Source: an uncultured Oscillospiraceae bacterium (GTDB lineage Bacteria; Bacillota; Clostridia; Oscillospirales; Oscillospiraceae). Taken from it: DNA of 55,812 bases. The position numbers and the translations under genes were made by a program. Where the stretch lies: NCBI GenBank assembly GCA_949841465.1, contig CATKZW010000017.1, forward strand, positions 1 to 55,812. The letters run 5' to 3'. The notes under the pieces were generated by a model, which made no database searches, was not told where the DNA came from, and saw nothing but the letters and a program-made list of their open reading frames with translations. This document shows positions 43,647 to 52,839 of this stretch, piece by piece; position 1 is the first letter of the stretch, and the number at the start of each line of letters is the position of its first letter.

Positions 43647-43670
43647 GGGGCGGGCGAAACCGCCCGCCCC
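43647..43670. terminator. GC-rich hairpin between convergent small genes
   Basis: Perfect 10-bp arms GGGGCGGGCG (43647-43656) and CGCCCGCCCC (43661-43670) around AAAC, shared by the plus-strand small gene and the minus-strand 48-residue gene. No T-run. Confidence 0.65.
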
Positions 43671-43676
43671 GTCTGG

Positions 43677-43823
43677 TTAGTCCTCAAGTGTGGCCTGCAT
43701 ATCCTCAAGGAGTCCTGCAATCAGCTCTCTCGTTTCTTCCGGGTCTTTGGTTGTCAGTGCCTTCCGGAGCGTCCGAATTGCCTGCCGGAGAAAACCGGCA
43801 AATTGTTTGTCTGTCATCCCCAT
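43677..43823 (-). CDS. 48-residue hypothetical protein
   Basis: ATG 43823 to TAA 43677, with GAAAGGAGACCG before the start. Sequence features: MTDKQFAGFLRQAIRTLRKA, then a DPEETRELIAGLLEDMQATLE tail; predicted helical and acidic at the end. Similar short proteins accompany conjugative elements in clostridia, but no function can be given. It lies between infB and module 1, on the strand of infB, starting 72 bases after the infB stop. Confidence 0.6.
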   Translation of the reverse strand: MGMTDKQFAGFLRQAIRTLRKALTTKDPEETRELIAGLLEDMQATLED

Positions 43824-43895
43824 CGTTACGGTCTCCTTTCCTGTTTAGGATATTTCAAATTATACCATAAGCATGAATGGTTGTCAAAAACACGG

Positions 43896-46268
43896 TCAAA
43901 CCTCAATCTGCTCCATCTGGAAGGCCTCAATGATGTCGCCTTCCTTGATATCGCTGTACTTCTCAATGCCGATGCCGCACTCGTAGCCACGGGCGACCTC
44001 CTTCACGCTGTCCTTGAAGCGCTGGAGGGAGTTCATCACGCCCTCGTGGATGACGATGCCGTCCCGGACCAGGCGGATCTGGGCGTTCCGGGCCACCTTG
44101 CCCTCGGTGACGTAGCACCCGGCCACGAAGCCCACGCCGGTGATCTTGTACACCTGGCGCACCTCGGCCTCGCCCAGGGCCACCTCTTTGAATTTCGGGG
44201 CCAGCATGCCCTTCATGGCGGACTCGATCTCATTGATGCAGTCGTAAATCACCCGGTACATCCGCATATCCACCTTGTTCCGGGCGGCGGAGTCGGCGGC
44301 GTTCTTGTCCGGGCGGACGTTGAAGCCCACGATGATGGCGTTGGAGGTGGTGGCCAGCATCACATCGCTCTCGTTGATGGCTCCCACGGCGCAGTGCATG
44401 ACCCGGACGCGCACTTCCTCGTTGGAGATCTTCTCCAAGCTGGCCTTGACGGCCTCGGCGGAGCCCTGCACGTCGGCCTTGACGATGATGTTCAGGTCCT
44501 TCATCTCGCCCGCCTGGATCTGGCTGAACAGCTCCTCCAGAGACACCTTCTGCTTGGCCGCGCCGGTGGTGGCGGTCTTCATTTCCGCCTTGCGCTGCTC
44601 CACCAGCTCCCGGGCCATGCGCTCGTCGGCCACGGCGTGGAAGTCGTCGCCCGCTCCGGGCACCTCGCCCATGCCGATGATCTCCACCGGCACGGAGGGG
44701 CCCGCCTCGGTGACCTTGCTGCCCCGATAGTCGGTCATGGCGCGCACACGGCCCACCGCCATGCCGGCGATGATCACATCGCCCTGCTTCAGGGTGCCGT
44801 TCTGCACCAGCAGGGTGGCCACGGGGCCGCGGCCCTTGTCCAGCCGGGCCTCAATGACCGCGCCGTGGGCGGTGCGGTTGGGGTTGGCCTTCAGCTCCTG
44901 CACCTCGGCGGTGAGGGTGACCATCTCCAGCAGGGTGTCGACGCCCATGCCCGTCTTGGCGGAGATGGGGCAGATGATGGTCTCGCCGCCCCACTCCTCG
45001 GGCACCAGCTCGTACTCGGTGAGCTGCTGCTTGATGCGCTCGGGGTTGGCCTCCGGCTTATCCATCTTGTTGATGGCCACGATGATGGGGATGTTGGCGG
45101 CCTTGGCGTGGTTGATGGACTCCACGGTCTGGGGCATGATGCCGTCGTCCGCTGCCACCACCAGAATGGCAATGTCGGTGACCATGGCGCCCCGGGCGCG
45201 CATGGCGGTGAAGGCCTCATGGCCCGGCGTGTCCAGGAAGGTGATGGGCTTGCCGCCGACCTCCACCTGGTAGGCGCCGATGTGCTGGGTGATGCCGCCC
45301 GCCTCGCCGGACACCACGTTGGCGTGGCGGATATAGTCCAGCAGAGAGGTTTTGCCGTGGTCCACGTGGCCCATGACCACCACCACGGGGGCCCGGGACT
45401 CCAGGTCCTCCTCCTTGTCCTCGGCGGTGTCGATGAGCCGCTCCTCAATGGTGACGATGACTTCCTTCTCCACCTTGCAGCCCAGCTCCATGGCCACGAG
45501 CGCGGCGGTGTCGTAGTCGATGAGGTCGCTGAGGGAGGCCATGACCCCGTTGCGGATCAGGCACTTGACCACCTCGGCCCCGGTCTTCTTCATCCGGGAG
45601 GCCAGCTCACCCACGCCGATCTCGTCGGGGATCTTCACGGTGAGCGGGGTCTTCTTGGCGATCTCCAGCTGGAGGCGGCGCATCTTCTCCGCTTCCTCCT
45701 GCTTGCGCTTGCTGCCGAAGTTCTGGTTCCGGTTCTTGTTGTTCCGGTTCTGGAACTTCTGCTTGCCGGTCTGCATCCGGTTGGCCTTGTCGGGGGCCAG
45801 GTCCTCCAGGCGCTGGTCATACTTCTCCAGGTTGACCCCGCCGCCCTTACGGGTGTCCACCACCTTCTTCTCCGGGGTGCGGCTCATGGGCTTAGCCGGG
45901 GCGGCCTGCTTGGGCTGCTCCTTCTGCCCCTGCGCGGCGGGCGCGGGGGCGCCCTTGGCCTTGTCGGGGGCCTTGTCAGGGGCAGGCTTGCCCTCCTTCT
46001 GGGGGGCGGGCGCGGCCTTGGGCTGGTCCGCCTTGGGGGCGGCCTGCTTGGCGGGCTCGTGGTACACGTCGGCGTAGATGGACTCGATGGAGTCCACCTG
46101 ATTGCGCTGGGTCAGGTGCTCAAAAATGATGGACAGCTCCCGGTCGGTCAGGATCTTGGTGGGGGACACCGTCTCTTTGGTATGTTCGGTCAGGATCGCG
46201 GTAATGGCTTTGGCTTGCATGCCAAAGTCCTTGGCCACATCCCGGGCATTCAGTCTCGCAAGGCTCAA
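43896..46268 (-). CDS. infB: Translation initiation factor IF-2
   Basis: 790 residues if TTG 46268 is the start; AGGAGGTG lies 5-6 bases before it, better placed than for the in-frame GTG at 46277. N-terminal IF2_N domain ([12 protein letters not shown]), then an Ala/Pro/Lys-rich linker (about 75-165), a second IF2_N, and the GTPase core: [38 protein letters not shown]. Domains II-IV end with [23 protein letters not shown]. It brings initiator tRNA to the 30S subunit. Usual order nusA-ylxR-ylxQ-infB. Confidence 0.94.
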   Translation of the reverse strand: MSLARLNARDVAKDFGMQAKAITAILTEHTKETVSPTKILTDRELSIIFEHLTQRNQVDSIESIYADVYHEPAKQAAPKADQPKAAPAPQKEGKPAPDKAPDKAKGAPAPAAQGQKEQPKQAAPAKPMSRTPEKKVVDTRKGGGVNLEKYDQRLEDLAPDKANRMQTGKQKFQNRNNKNRNQNFGSKRKQEEAEKMRRLQLEIAKKTPLTVKIPDEIGVGELASRMKKTGAEVVKCLIRNGVMASLSDLIDYDTAALVAMELGCKVEKEVIVTIEERLIDTAEDKEEDLESRAPVVVVMGHVDHGKTSLLDYIRHANVVSGEAGGITQHIGAYQVEVGGKPITFLDTPGHEAFTAMRARGAMVTDIAILVVAADDGIMPQTVESINHAKAANIPIIVAINKMDKPEANPERIKQQLTEYELVPEEWGGETIICPISAKTGMGVDTLLEMVTLTAEVQELKANPNRTAHGAVIEARLDKGRGPVATLLVQNGTLKQGDVIIAGMAVGRVRAMTDYRGSKVTEAGPSVPVEIIGMGEVPGAGDDFHAVADERMARELVEQRKAEMKTATTGAAKQKVSLEELFSQIQAGEMKDLNIIVKADVQGSAEAVKASLEKISNEEVRVRVMHCAVGAINESDVMLATTSNAIIVGFNVRPDKNAADSAARNKVDMRMYRVIYDCINEIESAMKGMLAPKFKEVALGEAEVRQVYKITGVGFVAGCYVTEGKVARNAQIRLVRDGIVIHEGVMNSLQRFKDSVKEVARGYECGIGIEKYSDIKEGDIIEAFQMEQIEV

Positions 46269-46280
46269 ACAGGCCACCTC

Positions 46281-46685
46281 CTAAGTTTCAGGCGCAGCGG
46301 GCTTTTTCTGAGCCCGCGACTTCTTTTTCTCGTTCAGCAGGGATTCCAATGTGGGGCGCAGCCCCTCGTCCGCCCGGACCAGCTTTTGGGCGAACGCGGC
46401 CGCCAGCCCCCGGTCGGTGAGGGCCGCCATGGCGCAGGAGCCCCGGCCCAGTGCGGCCCCCAGCGTCCCCTTGTCCCAGGGGACCTGGGCCCACGGCACG
46501 CCGCTGCTCTCCGCCCAGCGCCGGGCGCGCCGGGCGCTGTTGTCCGCCGCGTCGCCGGCGGTGAGCACCAGCCTGGCCCGGCCGGCTTTGCAGGCCTCCG
46601 CCACCGGTTCTTCGCCCACGGCCAGGTTGCTTCCCCGCAGGGCCAGGCCCAGCAGGGACAGGGCGTTGCTAGTCACCGCCGTCAC
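46281..46685 (-). CDS. ylxQ: YlxQ-type L7Ae-family RNA-binding protein
   Basis: 134 residues with the L7Ae/L30e fold: SLLGLALRGSNLAVGEEPV, ARLVLTAGDAADNSARRARRW, and VPWDKGTLGAALGRGSCA. A basic tail (NEKKKSRAQKKP) follows. Such proteins bind kink-turn RNA. The start is ambiguous: GTG 46685 overlaps ylxR by 17 bases, while a second GTG at 46676 has AGGTGA 5 bases upstream and may be the true one. Confidence 0.82.
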   Translation of the reverse strand: MTAVTSNALSLLGLALRGSNLAVGEEPVAEACKAGRARLVLTAGDAADNSARRARRWAESSGVPWAQVPWDKGTLGAALGRGSCAMAALTDRGLAAAFAQKLVRADEGLRPTLESLLNEKKKSRAQKKPAAPET

Positions 46686-46944
46686 CTGCCTTCATCTGCG
46701 CCTCCAGCGCCTCCCAGACCTCCGGGGCCACCTGGGCGGACAGAGCCCGCTCAATGGCCCGGCTCTTTTTGGCCCGGGCCAGGCAGGCGGGGTCAGGGCA
46801 GAGGTAGGCCCCGCGGCCCGGCTTCTTCCCCCGGAAGTCCAGCGACAGCTCTCCCTCAGGGGAGCGCACCACCCGGATCAGCTCAGGCTTGGGCTTCATC
46901 TCCCGGCAGCCGAGGCATTGGCGCATGGGTATTTTTTTGGGCAT
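46669..46944 (-). CDS. ylxR: YlxR-family RNA-binding protein
   Basis: 91 residues from ATG 46944 (GAGGGGGAGC before it). KKIPMRQCLGCREMKPKPEL, then the conserved GRGAYLCPDPACLARAKKS. YlxR (RnpM) binds RNA and in Bacillus modulates RNase P. Standard position between nusA and ylxQ. Confidence 0.87.
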   Translation of the reverse strand: MPKKIPMRQCLGCREMKPKPELIRVVRSPEGELSLDFRGKKPGRGAYLCPDPACLARAKKSRAIERALSAQVAPEVWEALEAQMKAGDGGD

Positions 46945-47068
46945 TGCGTGCTCCCCCTCTCTCCTGATCCCGGCATTGTCACGCTGCGGATTGGCCGCGC
47001 GGCCGGGCCGCTTTCGCTGCAATTCGGCCAAAACCCGATCCCACACCGTGGGCCCTGGGCTTTTGGCC

Positions 47069-48220
47069 TCACTCCATTCCAAGCTCCCCTGCGCGGCTGT
47101 CCTCCGCGCTTCCCCCTTCCTCCTCGGGGGGCTCGGGGGCGCTGGCGGGACGGATGTCGATTTTCAGGCCGGTCAGCCGGGCGGCCAGCCGGGCGTTCTG
47201 CCCCTCCTTGCCGATGGCCAGGGACAGCTGGTCGTCGGGCACCACCACGCGGCACTTGCCCTCCTCCAGCTCCACCACGCTGATCACGTCGGCGGGGGCC
47301 AGAGCGGCGGCCACATACTGGCCGGGGTCGTCGGAATACTTAATGATGTCCACCTTTTCCCCCCGCAGCTCGGTGACCACGGCGTTCACCCGCTGGCCCC
47401 GGGGGCCCACGCAGGCGCCGATGGGGTCCACGTTCTCGTCCGCGCTCCACACGGCCAGCTTGGTGCGGCTGCCCGCCTCCCGGGCGATGGACTTGACCAC
47501 CACGGTGCCGTCGTAGATCTCGGGCACCTCCAGCTCAAACAGCCGCTTGACCAGGTCGGGATGGGTGCGGGAGATGAGCACCTGGGGGCCGCGGCTGGCC
47601 TGGCGGACCTCCACCACGTACACCCTCACCCGGTCGCCCTCCTGGATGACCTCGCCCTTCACCTGCTCCCCTGCGGACAGGAACGCGTCGGTGAACTCGG
47701 AGCCGGAGGTGAGCCGGATGGCCACCGAACCGCTGCGCTCGTCCACGCGGGTGACGGTGCCGGTGAGGATCTCGTGCTTCTTGGCGGAGAACTCGTCGAA
47801 AATCATGCCCCGCTCCGCCTCGCGCATCCCCTGGATGATGACCTGGCGGGCGGTCTGGGCGGCGATGCGGCCAAAGTTTTTGGGCTTGATCTCAATGCGC
47901 AGCACGTCTCCCAGCTGGGCGCGGGGCAGGGCCTTCTGGGCGTCCTCCAGGCTGATCTCGGTCTGGGGATTGTCCACGACCTCCACCACGTCCTTCTTGA
48001 CGAACATGCGCACGGTTTCCAGCTCCTCATGGGCCTCCACCACCACGTTGTCGGTGATGCCCTCGTGGTCCCGCTTATAGGCGGCGATGAGGGCCTGGGT
48101 GATCTTCTCCAGCATATAGCTCTTGGGGATGCCCTTTTCCTTCTCAATATCGGAGATGGCGGCGAAAAATTCCTTGGCGTCCAGCTCCGTGCTCTTTGCG
48201 GCAATCTTTTTCTTGGCCAT
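47069..48220 (-). CDS. nusA: Transcription termination/antitermination factor NusA
   Basis: 383 residues: N-terminal polymerase-binding domain (about 1-135), S1 domain ([21 protein letters not shown]), KH domains ([35 protein letters not shown] and [17 protein letters not shown]), and a short acidic tail instead of the AR repeats of proteobacteria. GAAGGAG precedes ATG 48220, 15 bases after rimP. Confidence 0.94.
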   Translation of the reverse strand: MAKKKIAAKSTELDAKEFFAAISDIEKEKGIPKSYMLEKITQALIAAYKRDHEGITDNVVVEAHEELETVRMFVKKDVVEVVDNPQTEISLEDAQKALPRAQLGDVLRIEIKPKNFGRIAAQTARQVIIQGMREAERGMIFDEFSAKKHEILTGTVTRVDERSGSVAIRLTSGSEFTDAFLSAGEQVKGEVIQEGDRVRVYVVEVRQASRGPQVLISRTHPDLVKRLFELEVPEIYDGTVVVKSIAREAGSRTKLAVWSADENVDPIGACVGPRGQRVNAVVTELRGEKVDIIKYSDDPGQYVAAALAPADVISVVELEEGKCRVVVPDDQLSLAIGKEGQNARLAARLTGLKIDIRPASAPEPPEEEGGSAEDSRAGELGME

Positions 48221-48235
48221 ATCACATTAACTCCT

Positions 48236-48679
48236 TCAAAACTCGACGTGCAACCGCACCTGGGCCGCGTCTTTCTTCTCAAATCGGACGCCGTCCACGC
48301 TGACGGCCCCGTCCTCGTAGCCGGTGAGCACACCGGTGACCTCCTTGCGCCCGCCGATGGGCCGGTAGAGCTTCAAATCCACCTTCCGCCCCATGCACTG
48401 GGCAAAGTGCTCAGGCTTTTTCAGCGCCCGGTCCAGCCCGGCGGAGGACACCTCGAAGGTGTAGCTGCCCTGGATGGGGTCGGCCTCGTCCAGCGCGTCG
48501 GACAGGGGACGGGAAACCGCCTCGCAGCAGTCGATGTCCACGCCGCCCTCCCGGTCGATATACACCCGGAGGAACCACTCCCCGGCCTCCTTGACGTATT
48601 CCACATCCCACAGGGCGCAGCCTGCCTGTTCAACGATGGGGCGGGCCAGCTGGGCCACCACGTCGGTCACCTTTGCCAT
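48236..48679 (-). CDS. rimP: Ribosome maturation factor RimP
   Basis: 147 residues: LWDVEYVKEAGEWFLRVYID, GGVDIDCCEAVSRPLSDALDE, YTFEVSSAGLDRALKKPEHF, the RimP signature. It assists 30S assembly and is the first gene of the nusA-infB operon. AAGGAGC precedes ATG 48679. Confidence 0.93.
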   Translation of the reverse strand: MAKVTDVVAQLARPIVEQAGCALWDVEYVKEAGEWFLRVYIDREGGVDIDCCEAVSRPLSDALDEADPIQGSYTFEVSSAGLDRALKKPEHFAQCMGRKVDLKLYRPIGGRKEVTGVLTGYEDGAVSVDGVRFEKKDAAQVRLHVEF

Positions 48680-48701
48680 TTGGCGTCAGCTCCTTTACTT
48701 C

Positions 48702-48735
48702 CAAAAGAAAGAGTGAGGCGCAAGCCTCACTCTTA
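48702..48735 (-). terminator. Terminator between XRE module 2 and rimP
   Basis: AAGAGTGAGGC/GCCTCACTCTT stem (48709-48734) followed on the minus strand by TTCTTTT. It isolates the rimP operon from the upstream XRE gene. Confidence 0.85.
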
Positions 48736-48810
48736 ACCCTACCTTTCTTATGCCCTTATTTTACCACGCTTTTCCGCAGATTGCAAGCCCTTGCCGCGAA
48801 AATTTTTGCG

Positions 48811-49014
48811 TCAATCGGCCAGCCCCAGCAGGTAATCCGCCGAAACCTTATAGAGCCGCGCCATGGCGGCAATGGTGGTGGCGCTGGGTTCACGCTGACC
48901 GTATTCGTAGCGGGTATAGGCGCTGATAGAAATTCCAAGTGCTTCCGCAACTTCGGTTTGCTTCATTTTGTTCTCAACGCGCAATTCCTTCATGCGCTCT
49001 GCTAAAGTTTCCAT
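48811..49014 (-). CDS. XRE-family repressor of module 2
   Basis: 67 residues, a single helix-turn-helix: RMKELRVENKMKQTEVAEAL, ISISAYTRYEYGQREPSATT, VSADYLLGLAD. It is similar along its whole length to the XRE protein at 43068 (shared RMKELR, MKQ-x-E-x-A, YEYG, VS-x-DYL). It is divergent from the small gene at 49089, with a promoter and palindromes between them. Confidence 0.85.
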   Translation of the reverse strand: METLAERMKELRVENKMKQTEVAEALGISISAYTRYEYGQREPSATTIAAMARLYKVSADYLLGLAD

Positions 49015-49023
49015 AAAAACCCC

Positions 49024-49076
49024 TTGACTATTCCGTGCGGAACAGCGTATAATAGAGCTGCCACTATTCCAAACGG
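49024..49076 (+). promoter_or_regulatory. Promoter and operator half-sites of module 2
   Basis: -35 TTGACT (49024-49029), 18 bp, -10 TATAAT (49048-49053). The palindrome TTCCGTGCGGAA (49031-49042) lies in the spacer. A related sequence ATTCCaaacGGGGA occurs after the start site. These are probably two operators for the XRE repressor. Confidence 0.7.
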
Positions 49077-49088
49077 GGAGATGACATT

Positions 49089-49370
49089 ATGACAAACGCT
49101 TTAAACGAACTCTATTATATCGTGGACGATTGGGTTGGTCAAGAATATGAACAGAGTGGAGAGGCAAAAATTCTAATGGAGCGCCGTTCCCGTCTCAGGG
49201 AAGAAATTGCGTGCCGTCTCGGCGCGGATGGGGAGAGCCTGCTGGAAGCTCTGTCAAATTTGGACCTGAGCCTGGCGGACATCCACGATAAGGCGCTGTT
49301 CCAGGCGGCGCTGAGCCTGGGCACGGAAATCGCACGGCCCAGGCGCGAATGGCGGCCCTCCCACAGCTGA
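49089..49370 (+). CDS. Small DUF6809-like protein of module 2
   Basis: 93 residues: MTNALNELYYIVDDWVGQEY, a helical middle with LMERRSRLREEIACRLGADGE, and DKALFQAALSLGTEIARP near the end. It shares length, architecture, operator-controlled promoter and a divergent XRE partner with the gene at 43377, though sequence identity is low. The function is unknown. It converges with argS (7-bp gap). Confidence 0.6.
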   Translation: MTNALNELYYIVDDWVGQEYEQSGEAKILMERRSRLREEIACRLGADGESLLEALSNLDLSLADIHDKALFQAALSLGTEIARPRREWRPSHS

Positions 49371-49377
49371 GCGGGGC

Positions 49378-51126
49378 TTACATCTTATTGGGGGCGCAGA
49401 CGCCCAGCAGGCCCAGCCCATTGGCAAGCACCAGCCGGACGCTGTCCGCCAGCTTGAGCCGCGCCGCCTGCAAGGCGGCCTCCTCGCCCTTCATGCGGCA
49501 GGCGTTGTAGAAGCGGTGGAAGTCCCCCGCCAGGGCGGTCAGATAGCGGTTGATCCGGCTGGGGTCGTAATCCCGGGCGGCCAGCCGGATCTCCTCCGGA
49601 TACTGGGCCAGGGTCTTGACCAGCGAGCGCTCCTCGTCGGCGGCCAGCAGAGCCGGGTCCACCTGGGCGCAGGGGAGCACCCCGGCCCCGTCCTCGGCCA
49701 GGTTGGCGATCAGGGAGCAGATGCGGGCGTGGGCGTACTGCACGTAGTACACCGGGTTGTCGCTGTCCTGACGCACCGCCAGGTCCAGGTCAAAGTCCAG
49801 GGGGCTGGTGGCGGCGCGGTTGTTGAAGTAGTAGCGGGCCGCGTCCACGCTGATCTCGTCCAGCAGGTCGTGCAGGGCGATGGCCTTGCCCGTCCGCTTG
49901 GACATGCGCACCGGTTTGCCGTCTTGGAGCAGGTTCACCAGCTGCATCAGCACGATCACCAGCCGGTGGGAGCCGTCCAGCCCCAGCCCGTCCAGCGCCG
50001 CCTGGAGGCGGGCCACATGGCCGTGGTGGTCCGCGCCCCACACGTTGATCACCTTGTCAAAGCCCCGCTTCTCGAACTTGTTGCGGTGGTAGGCGATGTC
50101 GGCGGCGAAATAGGTGTAGAACCCGTTGGCCCGGCGCAGCACGTCGTCCTTCAGGTCCAGCTTGTCCGCCTGCTCCCGGGTCTTGCCCTCCCGGATGTAT
50201 TTTTCCTTGAGCAGCTCGGTGGTGTTCAGCCACAGGGCCCCGTCCTTCTCATAGGTCCAGCCCTTTTGGGTGAGCAGGTCCACCGTCTCCGCCACATAGC
50301 CGCTGTCGTGCAGCTCCGACTCGAAAAACCACTGGTCGTACTCAATGCCGTACTTGCGCAGGTCGGCCTTCATCTTGGGGATGTTGCGCTCCAGGCCGAA
50401 GCGGCTCATGTCGTCCAGCCACCTGCCCTCGGGGGCGTCCTTGTATGCGTCGCCCTGGGCCTGGTAAAACGCCTGAGCCAGCTCCCGGATATCGTCGCCC
50501 TGATAGCCGTCCTCGGGGAAGGGGTAATTTTCCTCCCCCAGGATGAGCTGCATGTACCGGGCGTGGATGGACACGGCAAACTTGTGGATCTGGTTGCCCG
50601 CGTCGTTGACATAGAACTCCTTCCATGTGTCCCAGCCCGCCCGCTTGAGCACGTTGGCCAGGGTGTCCCCCAGCACGCCGCCCCGGGCGTTGCCCATGTG
50701 CATGGGGCCGGTGGGGTTGGCGGACACGAACTCCACCATCACCTTCCGCCCCCCGCCCTCGCCGCAGGCGCCGTAGGTCTCGGGCTCTTCCTCCACGGCC
50801 GCCAGCACCTCGCCGTACCACTTGGGCGCGTAGAAGAAGTTCAGGAACCCCGGCCCGGCAATCTCGGCGCGCTGGAACAGCGTGCCCTCCAGCTCCAGGT
50901 GGTCCAGGATGATCTGGGCGATCTGCCGGGGGGCCATGTGCAGGGCCTTGGCCCCCGCCATGGCAAAGGAGGACGCGAAGTCCCCGTTTTTGCTGTCCTT
51001 GGGCACCTCCACGGTGCCGCGGATTTCCTGCCCCGCCGGGAACAGCCCCTGGGCGGCGGCGGTTTCGTAAGCGGCCTGGGTGAGCTGGGCCACCTGCTCC
51101 CGGGCGGCCTGGATCAGATTTGCCAT
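49378..51126 (-). CDS. argS: Arginyl-tRNA synthetase
   Basis: 582 residues from ATG 51126. N-terminal Arg-tRNA domain, class I motif NPTGPMHMGNARGG (HIGH region), VNVWGADHHGHVARLQAAL, the KMSKS-equivalent VRMSKRTGKAI, and the DALR anticodon domain at the end. The upstream ywiB homologue is the usual firmicute neighbour. Confidence 0.94.
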   Translation of the reverse strand: MANLIQAAREQVAQLTQAAYETAAAQGLFPAGQEIRGTVEVPKDSKNGDFASSFAMAGAKALHMAPRQIAQIILDHLELEGTLFQRAEIAGPGFLNFFYAPKWYGEVLAAVEEEPETYGACGEGGGRKVMVEFVSANPTGPMHMGNARGGVLGDTLANVLKRAGWDTWKEFYVNDAGNQIHKFAVSIHARYMQLILGEENYPFPEDGYQGDDIRELAQAFYQAQGDAYKDAPEGRWLDDMSRFGLERNIPKMKADLRKYGIEYDQWFFESELHDSGYVAETVDLLTQKGWTYEKDGALWLNTTELLKEKYIREGKTREQADKLDLKDDVLRRANGFYTYFAADIAYHRNKFEKRGFDKVINVWGADHHGHVARLQAALDGLGLDGSHRLVIVLMQLVNLLQDGKPVRMSKRTGKAIALHDLLDEISVDAARYYFNNRAATSPLDFDLDLAVRQDSDNPVYYVQYAHARICSLIANLAEDGAGVLPCAQVDPALLAADEERSLVKTLAQYPEEIRLAARDYDPSRINRYLTALAGDFHRFYNACRMKGEEAALQAARLKLADSVRLVLANGLGLLGVCAPNKM

Positions 51127-51204
51127 AGTAAACTTCCTTTCTTCTATCCACCCCAACCGTTGCCGGGCGGAAGCTCAAAATTTACGCAATACGGTGGGCG
51201 CGAA

Positions 51205-51249
51205 TTAAAGTTCTTTTTCGGTTCCTTTTTCTTTCCAAGAAAAAGGAAC
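51205..51249. repeat. Half copy of the dispersed repeat (copy C), also a hairpin after ywiB
   Basis: ATTAAAGTTCTTTTTCGGTTC then hairpin GTTCCTTTTTCTT/AAGAAAAAGGAAC (51221-51249), matching the right end of copies A and B (CAAAAGTTTCTTTTTTCG then CTTCC-type hairpin). The hairpin touches the ywiB stop codon. No left half is present. Confidence 0.6.
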
Positions 51250-51689
51250 TACTGACGCAGGGGCGGGTTTTTCTTCACGTTCATACGGAACAGGTTCTGC
51301 CCCGCCAGCAGGTTGTCGATCTCGATGGCGTAGTCGATCTCCAGATCGCCGCCAGCCTCCCCCAGGGTGGAGCGCATCCGCTTGGTGTTCACCCCGATGG
51401 ACAGCTCCCCGTAGGGCGTCTCGTACATGGACAGGTGCCGCCTGCCCTCCTCAAACACCATTTGGGAATTGATGCTCCCCTCCCGCAGGAGCGTCACCTT
51501 GCCGCCGCATATGTGCAGCTTGGTGGTGGTGCCCTCCAGGCCGGTGAGTTCGCTCTCCTGGTAGGAGATGGTAAAGCCCCCCTGCCCGTCCCGCTTCAGG
51601 GTGCCGGAGGTGACCAGCTCCATCTCGTCCGGGTCGCTCTCCGCGTAGAGCTGCTTTCCTTTAATGGATATAATCACATTCTCTGTCAT
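51249..51689 (-). CDS. ywiB: DUF1934 (YwiB-like) protein
   Basis: 146 residues, a lipocalin-like beta-barrel of unknown function: VIISIKGKQLYAESDPDEMEL, FTISYQESELTGLEGTTT, YGELSIGVNTKRM, LEIDYAIEIDN. It occurs next to argS in many Firmicutes including B. subtilis. Confidence 0.8.
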   Translation of the reverse strand: MTENVIISIKGKQLYAESDPDEMELVTSGTLKRDGQGGFTISYQESELTGLEGTTTKLHICGGKVTLLREGSINSQMVFEEGRRHLSMYETPYGELSIGVNTKRMRSTLGEAGGDLEIDYAIEIDNLLAGQNLFRMNVKKNPPLRQ

Positions 51690-51722
51690 AGGGTTCCTTT
51701 CGAACCGCGGCCGCCCGCGGTT

Positions 51723-52538
51723 TTAATACGCTGTGATGTCAATCTGCTCCACCCCGGCGGCCACGTCCTCCCCCAGGAAGACGGAGGCCAGGGCGGAGAA
51801 GTCCTCGGTGCTGTCGCTGACGTAGTAGCGGTGCCGCCCCGCGCCGGGGCGCTGGTTGCGCAGGCCGTTCCACTCCAGCTGCTTCTTCACCCACCGGGCG
51901 CACTGCTCCCCCACGTCCACCAGGGAAACGCCGGGGCCCATATACGCGCCGATGATCGGCTTCATGTGGGGATAGTGGGTGCAGCCCAGGATCAATGCGT
52001 CCACCCCCGCGGACTTGATGGGGGCTAAGTACTCGGCCACCACGGTCTCCGCCACGATGTCGCCGGGCTGGAAGCGGCCGTTCTCCACCAGCGGCACCAG
52101 CAGGGGACAGGCCCGGGCGGTGACGGCGGCGCCGGGACGCAGTGCGTCCAGGGCCCGCTCGTAGGCCCCGGAGCGGATGGAGGCGCTGGTGCCGATGAGG
52201 CCCACCCGGCCGTTTTGGGTCAGCTGGGCGGCGGCGTGGGCGGCGGGCTCCACCACGCCAAAAACGGGGATGTCGTTTTCCGCCTGGAGCACGTCCAGCG
52301 CGGTGGTGGACACGGTGCCGCAGGCGATAACGATGGCCTTGGGGTCAAAGGTGCGCAGAAAGGCCACGTCCTGCCGGGCGTACCTCACCAGAATGTTCCT
52401 GGAGCGGCTGCCGTAGGGCACCCGGCCCGTATCGCCGAAGTAAACGAGGTCCTCCTCCGGCATGATTCGGGCCAGCTCCCGCAGCGCGGTGAGCCCTCCC
52501 AGGCCGGAGTCAAACACGCCGATGGGCCGTGTATCCAT
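51723..52538 (-). CDS. murI: Glutamate racemase
   Basis: 271 residues. N-terminal PIGVFDSGLGGLTALREL, DLVYFGDTGRVPYG, first catalytic Cys in IVIACGTVS, and second catalytic Cys in LILGCTHYPH. It makes D-glutamate for peptidoglycan. The first motif is normally ACNTAS; here the Asn that contacts the substrate is replaced by Gly, which is unusual. ywiB follows after 33 bases. Confidence 0.9.
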   Translation of the reverse strand: MDTRPIGVFDSGLGGLTALRELARIMPEEDLVYFGDTGRVPYGSRSRNILVRYARQDVAFLRTFDPKAIVIACGTVSTTALDVLQAENDIPVFGVVEPAAHAAAQLTQNGRVGLIGTSASIRSGAYERALDALRPGAAVTARACPLLVPLVENGRFQPGDIVAETVVAEYLAPIKSAGVDALILGCTHYPHMKPIIGAYMGPGVSLVDVGEQCARWVKKQLEWNGLRNQRPGAGRHRYYVSDSTEDFSALASVFLGEDVAAGVEQIDITAY

Positions 52539-52573
52539 ACGTGCCCTCCCTTCCCGATGCTTGAAACCATGAT

Positions 52574-52602
52574 ATTATATGCTATTCCTTCCATAAAAAC
52601 AA
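52574..52602 (-). promoter_or_regulatory. Promoter of murI
   Basis: Minus strand: -35 TTGTTT (52597-52602), 17 bp, -10 TATAAT (52574-52579); GGGAAGGGAGGG follows as the ribosome binding site. Confidence 0.65.
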
Positions 52603-52756
52603 GAGCGGATTTGTAAAGTCCATTATGGTCGGGATTTTGCGTGCGTTCCTGCTCCAAGTGCGGCAGTACGCAGTCTGAAACCCTCAAGGCCAGCCGATCC
52701 ACTGTTCTTGAACACGATTTTGACCTGCCGCCATCGTCCCACCTCCCAAAAACAGC

Positions 52757-52784
52757 ACCACCCACGGCCTGAACCGTGGGTGGT
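52757..52784. repeat. Perfect hairpin, possible IS200/IS605-type end
   Basis: ACCACCCACGG (52757-52767) and CCGTGGGTGGT (52774-52784), loop of 6. IS200/IS605 elements end in such subterminal hairpins; no transposase is present, so this could also be a terminator or a solo end. Confidence 0.4.
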
Positions 52785-52839
52785 ATTATTGTAACACAAT
52801 CTGACGCGGCAGCCAGCGGATCAGCTAGTCCTGGCTGTG

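Noticed and set aside
43803-46967. Very long plus-strand open frame (1054 codons) opposite infB
   Set aside because: It is antisense to infB and ylxQ, rich in His/Gly/Leu from codon bias of a GC-rich gene, and has no domain resemblance. The same holds for long antisense frames opposite GH2, nusA, argS, the reductase and the hydrogenase.
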